Below are positions 34,157 to 45,552 of a DNA stretch of 64,000 nucleotides, piece after piece (position 1 is the first letter of the stretch; the number at the start of each line of letters is the position of its first letter). The position numbers and the translations under genes were made by a program. The notes under the pieces were generated by a model. The model saw only the letters and a list, made by a program, of their open reading frames with translations. It was not told the DNA's origin and searched no databases. The DNA comes from Mercenaria mercenaria (Eukaryota > Mollusca > Bivalvia > Venerida > Veneridae), in NCBI RefSeq assembly GCF_021730395.1, contig NC_069368.1, positions 16,262,001-16,326,000 on the forward strand, in the 5' to 3' direction.

Positions 34157-35690
34157 AACAAGAGCTGTTGGAGGACAACAATGCTCGACTTTTCAAAAGC
34201 ATTGTCAATTGAATAAATAAACAAGAGGGTCAAGATGGCCCTAGATCGCTCACCTAAGTAACACACATTAACAGTGTAATCATGTTTTACCTAGTGATTT
34301 CATGGGGACAAATATTCTGAGCAATTTACATTAAGATTGGACAAAATGGACAAAAAACGTGGCCTCTTGAGTGTTAACAAGCATTTTCTTTGATTTGACC
34401 TAGTTACCTAGGTTTAAACACCACATGACCTAGATTCGAAAATTTCATGAAAACAAACATTATGATTAAGTTTCGGGAAGATAGGAGTTAGTATACAAGC
34501 TTTTCCTTTGATTTGACATTGTGACCTAGTTTTTGATCCACGTGACCCAGATTCCCCCTAGGATGTAAACAAGCTTATTCTTTGATTTGACCTGGTGACC
34601 TAGTTTTTGACCCCATATGGCCCAGATAAAAATTCTTACGAGATTTCATGCAGACAAACATTCTGACCAAGTTTCATGCACATAAAATAAAAAAAGCAGC
34701 CCCTATTGCATGCACAAGGTTTTTCTTAGATTTTTAACGGGTGACCTAGTTTTTGACCCTAATAATCCAGAATCGAACTTGAGCTAAATATTATCATTTT
34801 GACCAAGTTTCACGAAGATAGGGTCATAAACGTGGCCTATAGAGTGTTCTCAAGCTTTTCCTTTGATTTGGCTGGCTGACCTAGTTTTTGACCCCACATG
34901 ACTCAGATCCGAATTTTGTCTAGAGGTCATCAAGATAAACATTATGACAAATTCTCATGAGTTTCAAACTTAAACTGTGGACTCTAGTGTTAACAAGATT
35001 TTCCTTTGATCTGGGCTAGTGACCTAGTTTTTGACCCAACATAAGCCAATTTCCAATATGACCTAGAGATCATTAAGACAAGCATTCATAAGTTTCATAA
35101 AGATTGAGTCACACAAATGTGGCCTCTAGAGTGTTCACAAGCTTTTCCTTTGATTTGACCAGGTGACCTACTTTTTGACTACATGACCCAGATTTAAACT
35201 TGACCTAAAGGTCACCAAGATAAACATTTTGACCAATTCTCATGAGTTTGAAACTTAACTTGTGGTCTTTAGAATGTTAAGATTTTCCTTTGATCTGGCC
35301 TACTGACCTAGCTTTTGACCCCACATAACCCAGTTTCAAACTTAACCTCTACAGTGTCCACAAGCCTCTCCTTTGATTTAACCGGGTGACCTAGTTTTGA
35401 CCCCACATGACCCAGATTCAAAATTCACCTACAGATCATCAAGACAAACATTCTGACCAAGCTTCATAAAAATTGAGTCACAACTGTGGCCTCTAGAGTG
35501 TTCACAAGGCAAATGTTGACAGACGACGGACGAAGACGGACGCCTGACAATGACAGGTCACAATACCTCTTCTTGAGCACTTCATGCATTGTACAGGTTC
35601 CATAACCCTGTTTTGCAATTTTACAAAACTATGCTCCTTTTTCGACTTTTTAGCTCATCAGCCCATGGCAGTGGAGAAATGTGTGTGAAG
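34157..35690 (-). mobile_element. Pearl-like element P2 (reverse) split by a second nested element
   Basis: The left end 'aacaagagctgttggaggac' + 'aacaatgctcgac' is the hairpin end of the P1 family in reverse. P1-type core text resumes at about 35577 ('gtacaggttccataaccctg', 'tatgctcctttttcgac'). Between them, from about 34220 to 35576, lies a second family starting 'aacaagagggtcaagatggc' with core units of about 145 bp ('tgacctagtttttgacccc'). Both end types have a hairpin next to CTCTTGTT when read in reverse. Confidence 0.65.
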
Positions 35691-35943
35691 TTTCTAGGGG
35701 CCAGCAGAGCGAAATATAGATTTTTTTTCTGAACAACATACTAGTATCATGAAGTTTGTTTTAATGGTACACGTATTTTTGAGCTGTCTCAGCAAAATAT
35801 AGAACATACTTTTAAATAACTTATAGTGAACTGCTTTAAAGTTGTTCACCAGTAAACTTGGGCTGATGCAAGGTCAGATGGTCAAGGTGCTCTTCAGGAG
35901 AATGACTTAGACACACATACAGTTTCATTAGTTTTACACAAAG

Positions 35944-36835
35944 ATGAAAATATTAGGAATTGTGTTGCTATAGATCATTTATGGTTAAAATATTAAGAAG
36001 ATACGGACAATTAATCAGAATGAAATTATAAACAATTCTTAGCAATTTTTAGCAGCCATGTCCCTCATCACATTGTCGTTGTGAACAATGTGATATCTAT
36101 AATCAAGAAGTATGTCACTTGGTAAAATCAGAAAGGAATTTAACCTTACTTAGTACAATGGTTGGTGGCAATGTGAGGAACTGTTAAACAGAAAAATATC
36201 ATAACTCCTTGAACAATTGTATTATAGCCTCTCTCTTGGTGCTTAAGCCGTGGGGTATATTCTTTTGCCGTCGCAGATTACTTGATCTGACCATTTTAAC
36301 CTTCAGTTGTCTGTCCTCATACACTGATTGTGGTCACCCATTTTGTCCTTTGAGCAAGTAGGTCAAGGTCACAGTGATCCACCTGTATTAAAATGGAGAT
36401 GGCATGTTTTATTATCAGGATGACTTTGGGACAAAAAAAAATGATACGTTCTCACCAACACCAGGAGAATGAATCAGCTTACAGTATTCAAAGCTCAATT
36501 GTCTGTGGTCTGTAATGGTCAATATTATCCAGATACAAATTATGACCGTTCATTTGTTGTTTCTGATCCATATCTGCTTAACCTCAGGGACGATTTTCAT
36601 CAAGCTAGCATCATTGCTAACCTTATCAAGACGATGTTCAGCACTAGATCAAGGTCAATGTCACACTTTGAGATCAAAGAGCTTAACTTCGTTTTGCTTT
36701 ATATTTTATAAATCACTTGGAACATTTTCATAAAACTAGCACCAATTGTTTCCTTTAACAAGACAACGTGCAAAGTGCAGTACCCGGTAGCTAGGTCCAA
36801 GTTAAATGTCATATTTGGAGCCCAGCTTAACTGGC
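35944..36835. repeat. Duplicated flank module, copy 2 (3' of glutaredoxin copy 2)
   Basis: Same order of sequence as 18284-19190, followed as there by 'ggctcgatgtaaattgtata'-type text (36833-36960) that leads into exon 2. Marks the duplicated block. Confidence 0.85.
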
Positions 36836-37109
36836 TCGATGTAAATTGTATACATGACAGTAGTACCACAGTATATTAGTTTACTAAAATATGAACAAAA
36901 ACAGATTTGGCGCACAAGTATGCTTTTATAAGATTATATATATGTATTGAACACACAGTATTATCGCAAATGATCATAAAATGTTAATAGGATGAAAATA
37001 ATATATCCTAGTTTAATAGCACTCTCCCGGATTTCACACTTCCGCTGTTCGTAGATACTAAGATATTGTGGAATTATAGGAATGGTCTAAAACTGCTTCA
37101 GCTGTATTT

Positions 37110-40100
37110 TTATGCTGTTTTTTTCTTCTTTAGCATTTCTACTAGCTGTCCGCTACTATCCAGATCTCGAGTTTCAGTTCCCCCGCCGATAAATGTACCA
37201 TTGACGAACACACGTGGTACCTGTCAATATATAATATTTGTTATCTACTATATATTCCGTACAAGTCACGATCTGTCCCTTTTTCTCAAAGCTGAGCAAA
37301 CTGGAAGAAATTACAATGAGATTTAAGACCACACTCGCGGGGCGGGGTGGGGAGGATGGAAAAGTCGTAGTCTCATTTTCCTGTTAGTAGGTGAAATTGA
37401 AAACAGAATATTTCAAAGCATTTACCTTGGTATTGGTCTTTATTAGCCCACCATCATCAGATGATGGGCTATTCAAATCACTGCGTCCGTGGTCCGTCGT
37501 CCTTCCGTCCGTCCTTCCGTTAACAATTTCTCGTTATCGCATCTCCTCAGAAACTACTGGGGGGATTTTGACCAAACTTTGTCAGAATGATGTATTGGTA
37601 CCCTAGTTGTGTCCCCCTGAAAATCAGACTGGTTCAACAATTTTTGATTGAGTTATGGCCCTTTGTTTATTTTTATAATTTACATAGATTTATATAGGGA
37701 AAAAGTTTGAAAATCCTTTTGTCCAAAACCACAAGGCCTAGGGCATTGACATTTGGTTTGTAGCATCATCTAGCAGTCCTCTACTAAGAATGTCCTAATT
37801 ATTTCCCTAGGGTCAAATATGGCCCCACCCCGGGGGTCACATGGTTTATATAGACTTATATAGGGAAAAACTTCTTGACCAAAACCATAAAGCCTAGATT
37901 TTAGATATGTGTAATGTAGCATCATCTAGTGGTTCTTTAGCAAGTTTGTTCAAATTAACCCCCTAGGGTCAAATATGGCCCTGCCCCGGGGGTCATATGG
38001 TTTATATAGACTTATATCTAGGGAAAAACTTTAAAAATCTTCTTGTCCATAACCTACAACATTCAAATTTGGACCACATGTATAGTTTTGAGTGGCTAGA
38101 TGAACCTTGACATGAGTTGACCTTGATCTTGACCTAGTGACCTTCTTTCACATTTCTATAGCTACAGCCTTCAAATTTGGACCACATGCATAGGTTTGTG
38201 TACCGAAATAAACTTTGACCTTGACATTGACATAGTGACCTACTTTCACATTTTTGAAGGTACAGGCTTCAAATTTGGACCACATGCATAGTTTTTTGTT
38301 CCGAAATGAAATTGGGCCTTAATTTTGACCTAGTGACCTACTTTCATATTTCTCAAGCTACAAGCTTCAAATTTGGACTACTTGCATAGTTTTGTGTTCC
38401 GAAATGAAATTTGACCTAGTGACCTACTTTCACATTTCTCAAGCTACAGCCTTCAAATTTGGACCACTTGCATAGTTTTGTGTACCGAAATGAACTTTGA
38501 CCTTGAGATTGACCTAGTGACCTACTCTCACATTTCTAAAGCTACAGGCTTCAAATTTGGATCACCTGCGTAGTTTTGTGTTCTAAATTGAAATTTGACC
38601 TTGATTTTTACCTAGTACAAACTTTCACATTTCTCAAGCTACAGCCTTCAAATTTGGATCACATGCATGGACCACATGCACAGTTTTGTGTACCGAAATG
38701 GACGCACCTAGCTCAAATTTTTTAATATAACTTGATGAAACCTTGCACGAGTCTTTATCATGACATGAACTTGCGCATCTCCAATTTGTAGACTGGTACT
38801 GCCCTCTATTTTCAGAGTTATTGCCCCTGAAATAGTCAAAAATGCACATTTTCACCTTGTGACGCACCTAGCTCAAAAAGTATTTAATATAACTTGAAGA
38901 AACCTTGCATGAGTCTTGATCATGACAGGAACTTGCGCACCATCTATTTTTAGTCTGGCTCCACCCCCTATTTTTAGATTTATTGCCCCTGAATGAGTCA
39001 AAAATGCACATTTTCACCTTGTGACGCGTCTAGCTAAAACGTATTTGATGTAAATTCATGAAACCTTGCATGAGTTTGTATCATGATGAGACCTTACCAA
39101 CTTGGCATTCTTAGGATTTCAGCGCTTAGAATACAGTTACAGCCCTTGAAATAGACAAAGTAATGGATTTTTTGTTTGTGATGCTCATAACTCAAAAAGT
39201 ATACATGGCTTTGAATAATGAATCCATTAAATAAAATATTTGTTGAGGCTATACCCCCTTATGACTGCAAACTTTTGAATTATTGCCCCTTGTTTGTGAC
39301 AAATATACCAGTGGGGGGCACACGCCGTTTCCTACAGACACATTCTAGTTCACATTCATAGGTGTGTGAACTTTAAAGAACTTTGACCTTGACAGTGACC
39401 TAGAGACCTTCTTTCACATTTCTGAAGCTACAGGCTTCAAATTTGGACCACATGCATAGTTTTTAGTGGCGAGATGAACCTTCACATGAGTTGACCTTGA
39501 TCTTGATCTAGTGACCTACTTTCATATTTCTGCAGCTACAGCCTTGAAATTTAGACAACATGCATAGTTTTGTGCACTGAAATGGAACTTTGACCTTTCA
39601 CATATCTCAGCCTTGCTGTCTGCAAATGCCACCATTTTTAACTCCCATCATTATAGGTTATTATTAAACCTGATAATATAGACCACCTGTCAACAAAGGC
39701 CACTTCTTGCTGTTCCTATTGTTGGTCTTTACAAACAGGTTTGACTGTACATGCATTATTTGCATAGACAGAAGCTGCTTTAACAGTTTAATCAGTGTGT
39801 CATTCCAAATTTAATCAATTTAATAAAAGGGATCTAGATATATTTATAATACCCCAGTGAGTTAAAATAAGACAAATTAAGCTACAAAATACAATACTGT
39901 GACGTTTTAAAGTTTCAGTCAGTTTTTGCTCCATATTTTTATATAAATACTATGCATAAAAAAAATGAAAAAAACTTGGAAATTACAACTATACATGTAC
40001 AATGTATCTAAGCCTGTGTGTGTATATACAATTGAGGCTAATAAAATAATGTTTAAAGATAACTGACCATAAGACGGTTGGTTATACAAAACTTGTTGTT

Positions 40101-40676
40101 TCAGATCCCATATTCTGTCCATATTTGAATTCAAAACTGCTAATTAGTATTAGAGGCCACTGGATCCAATGAATGTGATGACCTGGATTCTGACATAGAT
40201 ACCTACCTTTAGGATTTTGAGCTAGTCTTGAAATTTGGAACATTCGAAAATGGCTCAATGGTGGGCGCCACGATCACTCTGTGATCTCTTGTAACAGTAT
40301 TATGTCATAAGTGCTTGTATGCACAAACGGCATTCAAAATGCATTTTTGTTTTGAAAAATTGTAAAAAATGGAATGAATGAATCTATAGTGCAGAAATTC
40401 GGTTTGAAGTTTCTCATAATAATAAAGAACTTAAGCTTATAGTCTTACCGTTCGTGATCCAGTCATATTCGTCAACTCCTCCCATAACTGACTGTAGTTG
40501 GAATCTTTATTGATTTCCCATACCTCGTAATCTTCAGGTTCTATTATTTGTCCCTTACCCACATACTTCTCCAACACTTCCTTAGCCATTAGACAAAATG
40601 GACAGTGTGGCTTAGAAAATATCATCACTTTCTTATCGGCGATTTTAGCCTTAATAATGTCCTTTACGTTTGCCAT
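37110..40676 (-). CDS. GLRX: Glutaredoxin copy 2, two exons, 3.2 kb intron
   Basis: Exon 1 is 40676-40449 (76 residues, MANVKDIIKAKIADKK) and exon 2 is 37220-37110 (36 residues plus stop), total 112. It shows 'VMIFSKPHCPFC', 'SRT | VPRVF' split at the intron in phase 0, and 'IGGGTET'. The frame stays open upstream of MANV (MAVDWWQFGF..), but copy 1 has a stop there, so MANV is preferred. Very close to copies 1 and 4 in both exons and flanks. The intron carries a 2.85 kb Helitron-like insertion that is absent from copies 1 and 4 at this point. As a cytosol-type single-domain glutaredoxin (no transit peptide evident) it probably serves general deglutathionylation. Confidence 0.88.
37444..40291 (+). 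mobile_element. Helitron/Helentron-like insertion in the copy 2 intron
   Basis: Copies 1 and 4 define the empty site: 'ggtctttat' joins directly to 'aacagtatt' in copy 1. In copy 2 the same words are separated by 2.85 kb with no target-site duplication beyond a T. The right end is a hairpin (GATCAC-tct-GTGATC) followed by CTCTTGT; the left end has a strong palindrome (GCCCACCATCATC / GATGATGGGC). The interior has tandem units of 'gacctagtgacctactttcac' + 'atttctcaagctacagcc' (38040-38700). A second end-like string at 39300-39350 suggests it may be composite. Confidence 0.7.
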
Positions 40677-40959
40677 TTTTATACTGTCCATGTTTACTGT
40701 ACAGGCCAAGAATCCGAACTGCCACCAGTCTACTGCCACCTGTTAAAGCAATAATTACAGGTGTAGTATTAAGGAAGTATGAAACTAATAATGATTAAAT
40801 TTGAAATCTTCCTTTTAAAGTCTATTTAATACGAGTCACGGAATATCAATATGCGCGTAGCTATGCGTACATCTTTACACAATTCATAGAGTGATGTTAT
40901 GCTATGTTAATGCAAATGAAAAGTAAGCTATATCTGTGTTACATGCTTTGCAGTCCTGA

Positions 40960-41310
40960 AATTGTTTTCTCATAATTTTAGATATTTTTCTCATACTTCG
41001 ACGCATATATATGGTTGGCAGAGCCAGCCTTTTCGCCATATTTTACCTTTTGAAATTCTATGGTATTTGGCTTTTTTCCCAAAAAATCATCTGTTTGTTA
41101 ACAAATTTCACCACAACAAAATGTCACACTTTCCCCTTTGATCTTGATTTAGTTTTCTTTTCAAACTGCTAATCCTTGTAGTAATTATGCATACTTTTTT
41201 CTTGGCTAGAGGTAAAAAGTGCATGGTTTGCATGTACTAGGTCTCCAGTTTCCGTCTGGATATGCGTTCATTTGGAGTGTTTAAGGTACGTGTGAAGGCC
41301 TTCAGAATCC
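40960..41310 (-). other. ORF-like duplicated segment 5' of glutaredoxin copy 2
   Basis: Clearly homologous to 31377-31730 and 52241-52588, but without a long open frame. The loss of the frame here argues against a conserved coding function for the segment, or that this copy has decayed. Confidence 0.5.
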
Positions 41311-41473
41311 ACACATCTTAAATTGGCCCGATGTATTTCATATCCAGATGTTAACTACATAACAACAGTTTATTCCTTACAAATTTCTGGTTCTAAGTGT
41401 TCAATCTGACTTTTTCTTGCTTTGTTTCACTATACCAGGAATTAAGGCTACCTATCAAATCTTTGAGTCGATT

Positions 41474-43070
41474 TCGTCCGCATACAAGTTTCAACTGTGT
41501 TCCACAGTCAGCATGAATAACACTGCCATTCATATGCAGGTTGCAAGTCTGTGTCACAGTTAGGAAGTAGGGCAATATCGTCCACAAAAAGACTGCCTGC
41601 AAAATTGTTTCGTAGTCAGGCTGCAAGTGTTTTGTACTTTGCATGTAGGGCAAGATCGTCCACATACACAGGCTGCAGGTGTGTTCCGCAGTCAGCAGTC
41701 CACATATAGACAGAAAGTGCCTTCCGAAGTCAGCAAGTAGGACAAAGTCGTCCTCGTATAGGCTGCAAGTCTGTTCCAAAGTCAGCAAGTAGCAGTCTGT
41801 TTCGCAGTACAAACTTACAGTCTATTCCGCTGTCAGCAATTAAAACACTGTCATTTGCAAACGGCTTCATGTCTGTTTCGAAGACAGCAAGTAAAACAAT
41901 GTCAGTCACATACAGACTGCAAGTCTGTTTCGCAGTAAGCAAGTTGGACAGTGCTGTCCACATACATGATTCAAATCTGCTTCACAGTCAGCAAGTACGA
42001 CAATTTTGTCCCAAATATACGACTTCAGGTGTGTGACTGCTAGAGGACAACGCCGTCCACATACAGACTGCATATCTATTCCACAGCCAGGAAGTAGGAC
42101 AATGCCGTCCACATACAGGATTCAAGTCATTTTGTAGTCAGCAAGTGCGACAATAATGTCAATACGACTTCAGATCTGCGACTGCAAGTAGGACAACGAC
42201 GTCCACATACAGACTGCAAGTCTGTTCCACAGTCAGGAAGTAAGACAATGCCATTCATGTACAGGAATCAAGTCTGTTTCGCAGTCAGCAAGTTGTCAAT
42301 ATTGTCCACATATAAACGATTTCAGATTGTGACTGCAAGAGGACAATGTCGTCCACATAAAACTGCTGTTCCTAGGTCAGGAAGTAGGATAATGCCGACC
42401 ACTTTAAGGATTCAAGTCTGTTTGGCACTCACCAAGTGCGACAATGTAGTCCATGTATTTTCGACATCAAGTCTGTGCCTTCAAGTAGGATAATGCCATC
42501 CGCATACTGGATTCTAGTCTGTTTCGCAGTCAGCAAGTACAGCAATGTCATTCACATATATAGAATTACAAGTCTGTGACTGCAACTAGGACAATGTCAT
42601 CCACACACAGGCTGCAAGACTGTTCCGCAGTCAGTAAGAAGGGCAATGCCGTCGCCAGCAAGTACAACGTAATATATTTGACCTCGGGCCTGTGACTGCA
42701 AGTAGGACAACGTCATCCACATACAGGCTGCATGTGTTCCGTTGTCAGGAACAAGAAGTAGGACAATGCCGTCCATATACTGGATTCAAGTCTGTTTCAT
42801 AGTCAACAAGTACGGCAATGTCGTCTACATATATACGACTTCAGGGTGTGACTGAAAGTAGGACAATGTCGTCCACACACAGGCTGCAAGTCTGTTCCGC
42901 AGCCAGTAAGTAGGACAATGCTGTCAACATACAGGATTCAAGTCTGTTTCGCAGACAGAAAGTATGACAATGTTGTCCACATATAATCGACTTCGGGTCT
43001 GTGACTGCAAGAGAACATGTAACGCTCTCCACATACAGGCTGTAATTCTCTTTCGCAGCCAGCAAATAGC
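41474..43070. repeat. Minisatellite array 2
   Basis: Paralogue of array 1, same unit types and the same order at the outer ends ('cgtccgcatacaagtttcaa' at left, 'ctctttcgcagccagcaaat' at right), 5' of glutaredoxin copy 2. Internal unit number and order differ from arrays 1 and 4. No genes. Confidence 0.92.
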
Positions 43071-43611
43071 TCTAGCAGTAAGCGATATTGTTTCATCAAA
43101 ACTGGAAGAGAGCTTACAGTGATGCTACAGACTAGGTTCGATGAAGGTATATCAAGCAGTTCAGGAGAAGAACTCGTTTAAAAACATTCCTAATTTGAGC
43201 GCGTGTGGCCCCTATAAGGGAATGAGTGCCCCCATTTGAATTAAGTTGGAAAAGGACTTCATATTGATTCTACAGTCTAAATTTGATGACGATACTGAAG
43301 CGATTTACCCGGAATCCGGATTCTAATTACTAACGCATTAATGACCATTGAGGCCAGCCACCTTAATTCCGTTTAAAACAAGGGATGTACTAGTATCATG
43401 GGGTTTGTTTTAATGTTAACACGTATTTTAAGTTGTCTCAGCAAAATATAGAACATACTTTAAATAACTTTTAATGATCTGCTTTAAGGTTGTTCACCAG
43501 TGAACTTGGGCTGATATGATGCAAGGTCAAATGATCAAGGTGCTTTTCAGTAGAATGACTTAGGTACACACACAGAGTTTCATTAGTTTTAAACAAAGAT
43601 GAGTAAGTAGA

Positions 43612-44540
43612 TGAAAATACTAGGTATTGTGTTATTGTAGATCATTTTTGGCTAAAATATTAAGAAGATACGGACAATTAATCAGAATGAAATTATAAAC
43701 AATTCTTCTTTTTTAGCAGGCATGTCCCTCATCACAATGTCCTCGTTAACAATTTGATATCTAAAGTCAAAAAGTATGTCACTTGGTAAAATCAGAAGGG
43801 AATTTAACCTTACTTAGTACAATGGTAGGTGGCAATGCAAGGAAATGTTAAACAGAAAAAAAAATATCATAACTCCTTGAACAATTGTATTATAGCCTCC
43901 CTCTTGGTGCTTAAGCCATGGGGTATATTCTTTTGTCCCTGTAGATTGCTTGATCTGACCATTTTAACCTTCAGTTGTCTGTCTTCATACAATGAATGTG
44001 GTCACAGTATGACCCACATTGTCCTTTGAGCCAGTAGGTCAATGTCACTTTGATCCATCTGTATTAAAATGCAGACGGCACGTTTTATTTATTATCAGGA
44101 TTACTTTGGGACAAAAAAAAATGATAAGTTCTTATTAATACCAGGAGAATGAATCGCTTATGGTATTCAAGGCTCAATTGTCTGTGGTCTGTAATGGTCA
44201 TTATTATGCACCCAGATACAAATTATGGCCGTTCGTTGGTCCGTCCGTTTGTTGTTTCTACTCCATATCTGCTTAACCTCCGGGACGATTTTCATAAAAC
44301 TAGCATCATTGCTAACCTTATCAAGACGATGTGCAGTGCGCACAACCAATGTCACTAGATCAATGTCTGTGTCACACTTGGAGGTCAGAGGTCAAAGAGC
44401 TTAACTTTGTTTTGCTTTATATTCTATAAACCACTTGGAACATTTTCATAAAACTAGCATCAATTGTTTACCATGCGGAGCGCAGTACACGGTAGCTAGG
44501 TCTAAGGTCAAGGTCATATTTTGAGGTCAAACGTCAAATA
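43612..44540. repeat. Duplicated flank module, copy 3
   Basis: Third copy of the module at 18284-19190, located after array 2 and left of glutaredoxin copy 3. Here it is not followed by the conserved exon-2 flank; copy 3 is a diverged gene about 1 kb further on. Confidence 0.85.
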
Positions 44541-45552
44541 GCTTTATAAATTTGTTCCCACGCCATATCTTCTAAACCACTAGAATGAATTTCATATAAT
44601 AAACCTCAGTTGTTTACTACTTCAACACGATATGCATGTTGCATAACCCCCGTCATTAGGTCAAAGGTTAATGTCACACTTGGCAGTCAAAGATACTAGT
44701 AGATTAAATTTGTCTTTGCTTCTAATCTTCTTAATTACTACTGGAATGATTTTCATAAAACTAGCGTTAGCTGTTCACCTGGTCACGACGACATGCAAAG
44801 TATACAACACTGCTCATTACATTTTAGTTTCCCTGTATCTAAGTGGTGTCAGGGGGTATTTATCTCTATTTAGCTCTAGTTGTTTTATGGCCAGGAGGTC
44901 GAAGTAAAAGGGGAGAGTATTCTCGAGTCTGAATTACGCGCCCATTTACCATAGGGACACGTTTGCTTCACTTAAATGGAGGAAAAACGCTCTTTTTATT
45001 GAAAACTGTTAGACAATTTATTTATTGTAAACAAATGATACAAAATTAAATAATAAGAACTACGTTGCTGCGTTGAAGTCCGCTTATTTCTCTTTCATCT
45101 AAACGAATTTCGAGCAAAGTCTCAACATTTCAAGAACTAGATAAATATATGTACATGTATATAAACACTTTAACTGGAAAAAAATAGGATATTTAAAGAA
45201 GCATTTTAACTACAAATGTAAATCATGATATGAAAGGATGTACAACGTAGAATAAATAGTATTGTTAACAGAGAGAACTGACCATTCTCATCCTCTTGAT
45301 GTTTGACGTAGTCCCAAGACTAACCTACTTTCGCGGCGAACCTAGTGCCGAGACGAACCTATAGCCGAGACGTACTTCTGGTGTCATTATTTTGACATCT
45401 GATATACGAGAGTATTCATATACATAGATATGGACCTTTTTAATTGCTGGTCAGTTATCAATCACATTTTTTTCTTTTTGTATAAAATGTATTTTTACAT
45501 GAAATTTCAAACATTATATGCAGGAGGTATTCACATATAAAAACCGACAGTT
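44541..45552. other. AT-rich spacer, no gene seen
   Basis: Begins with text of the bivalve 'gtcaaaggtcaatgtcac'-type dispersed repeat (to about 44800) and continues as AT-rich DNA. 45330-45380 has three near-repeats of 'cgagacgaacctat'. No coding support. Confidence 0.5.
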
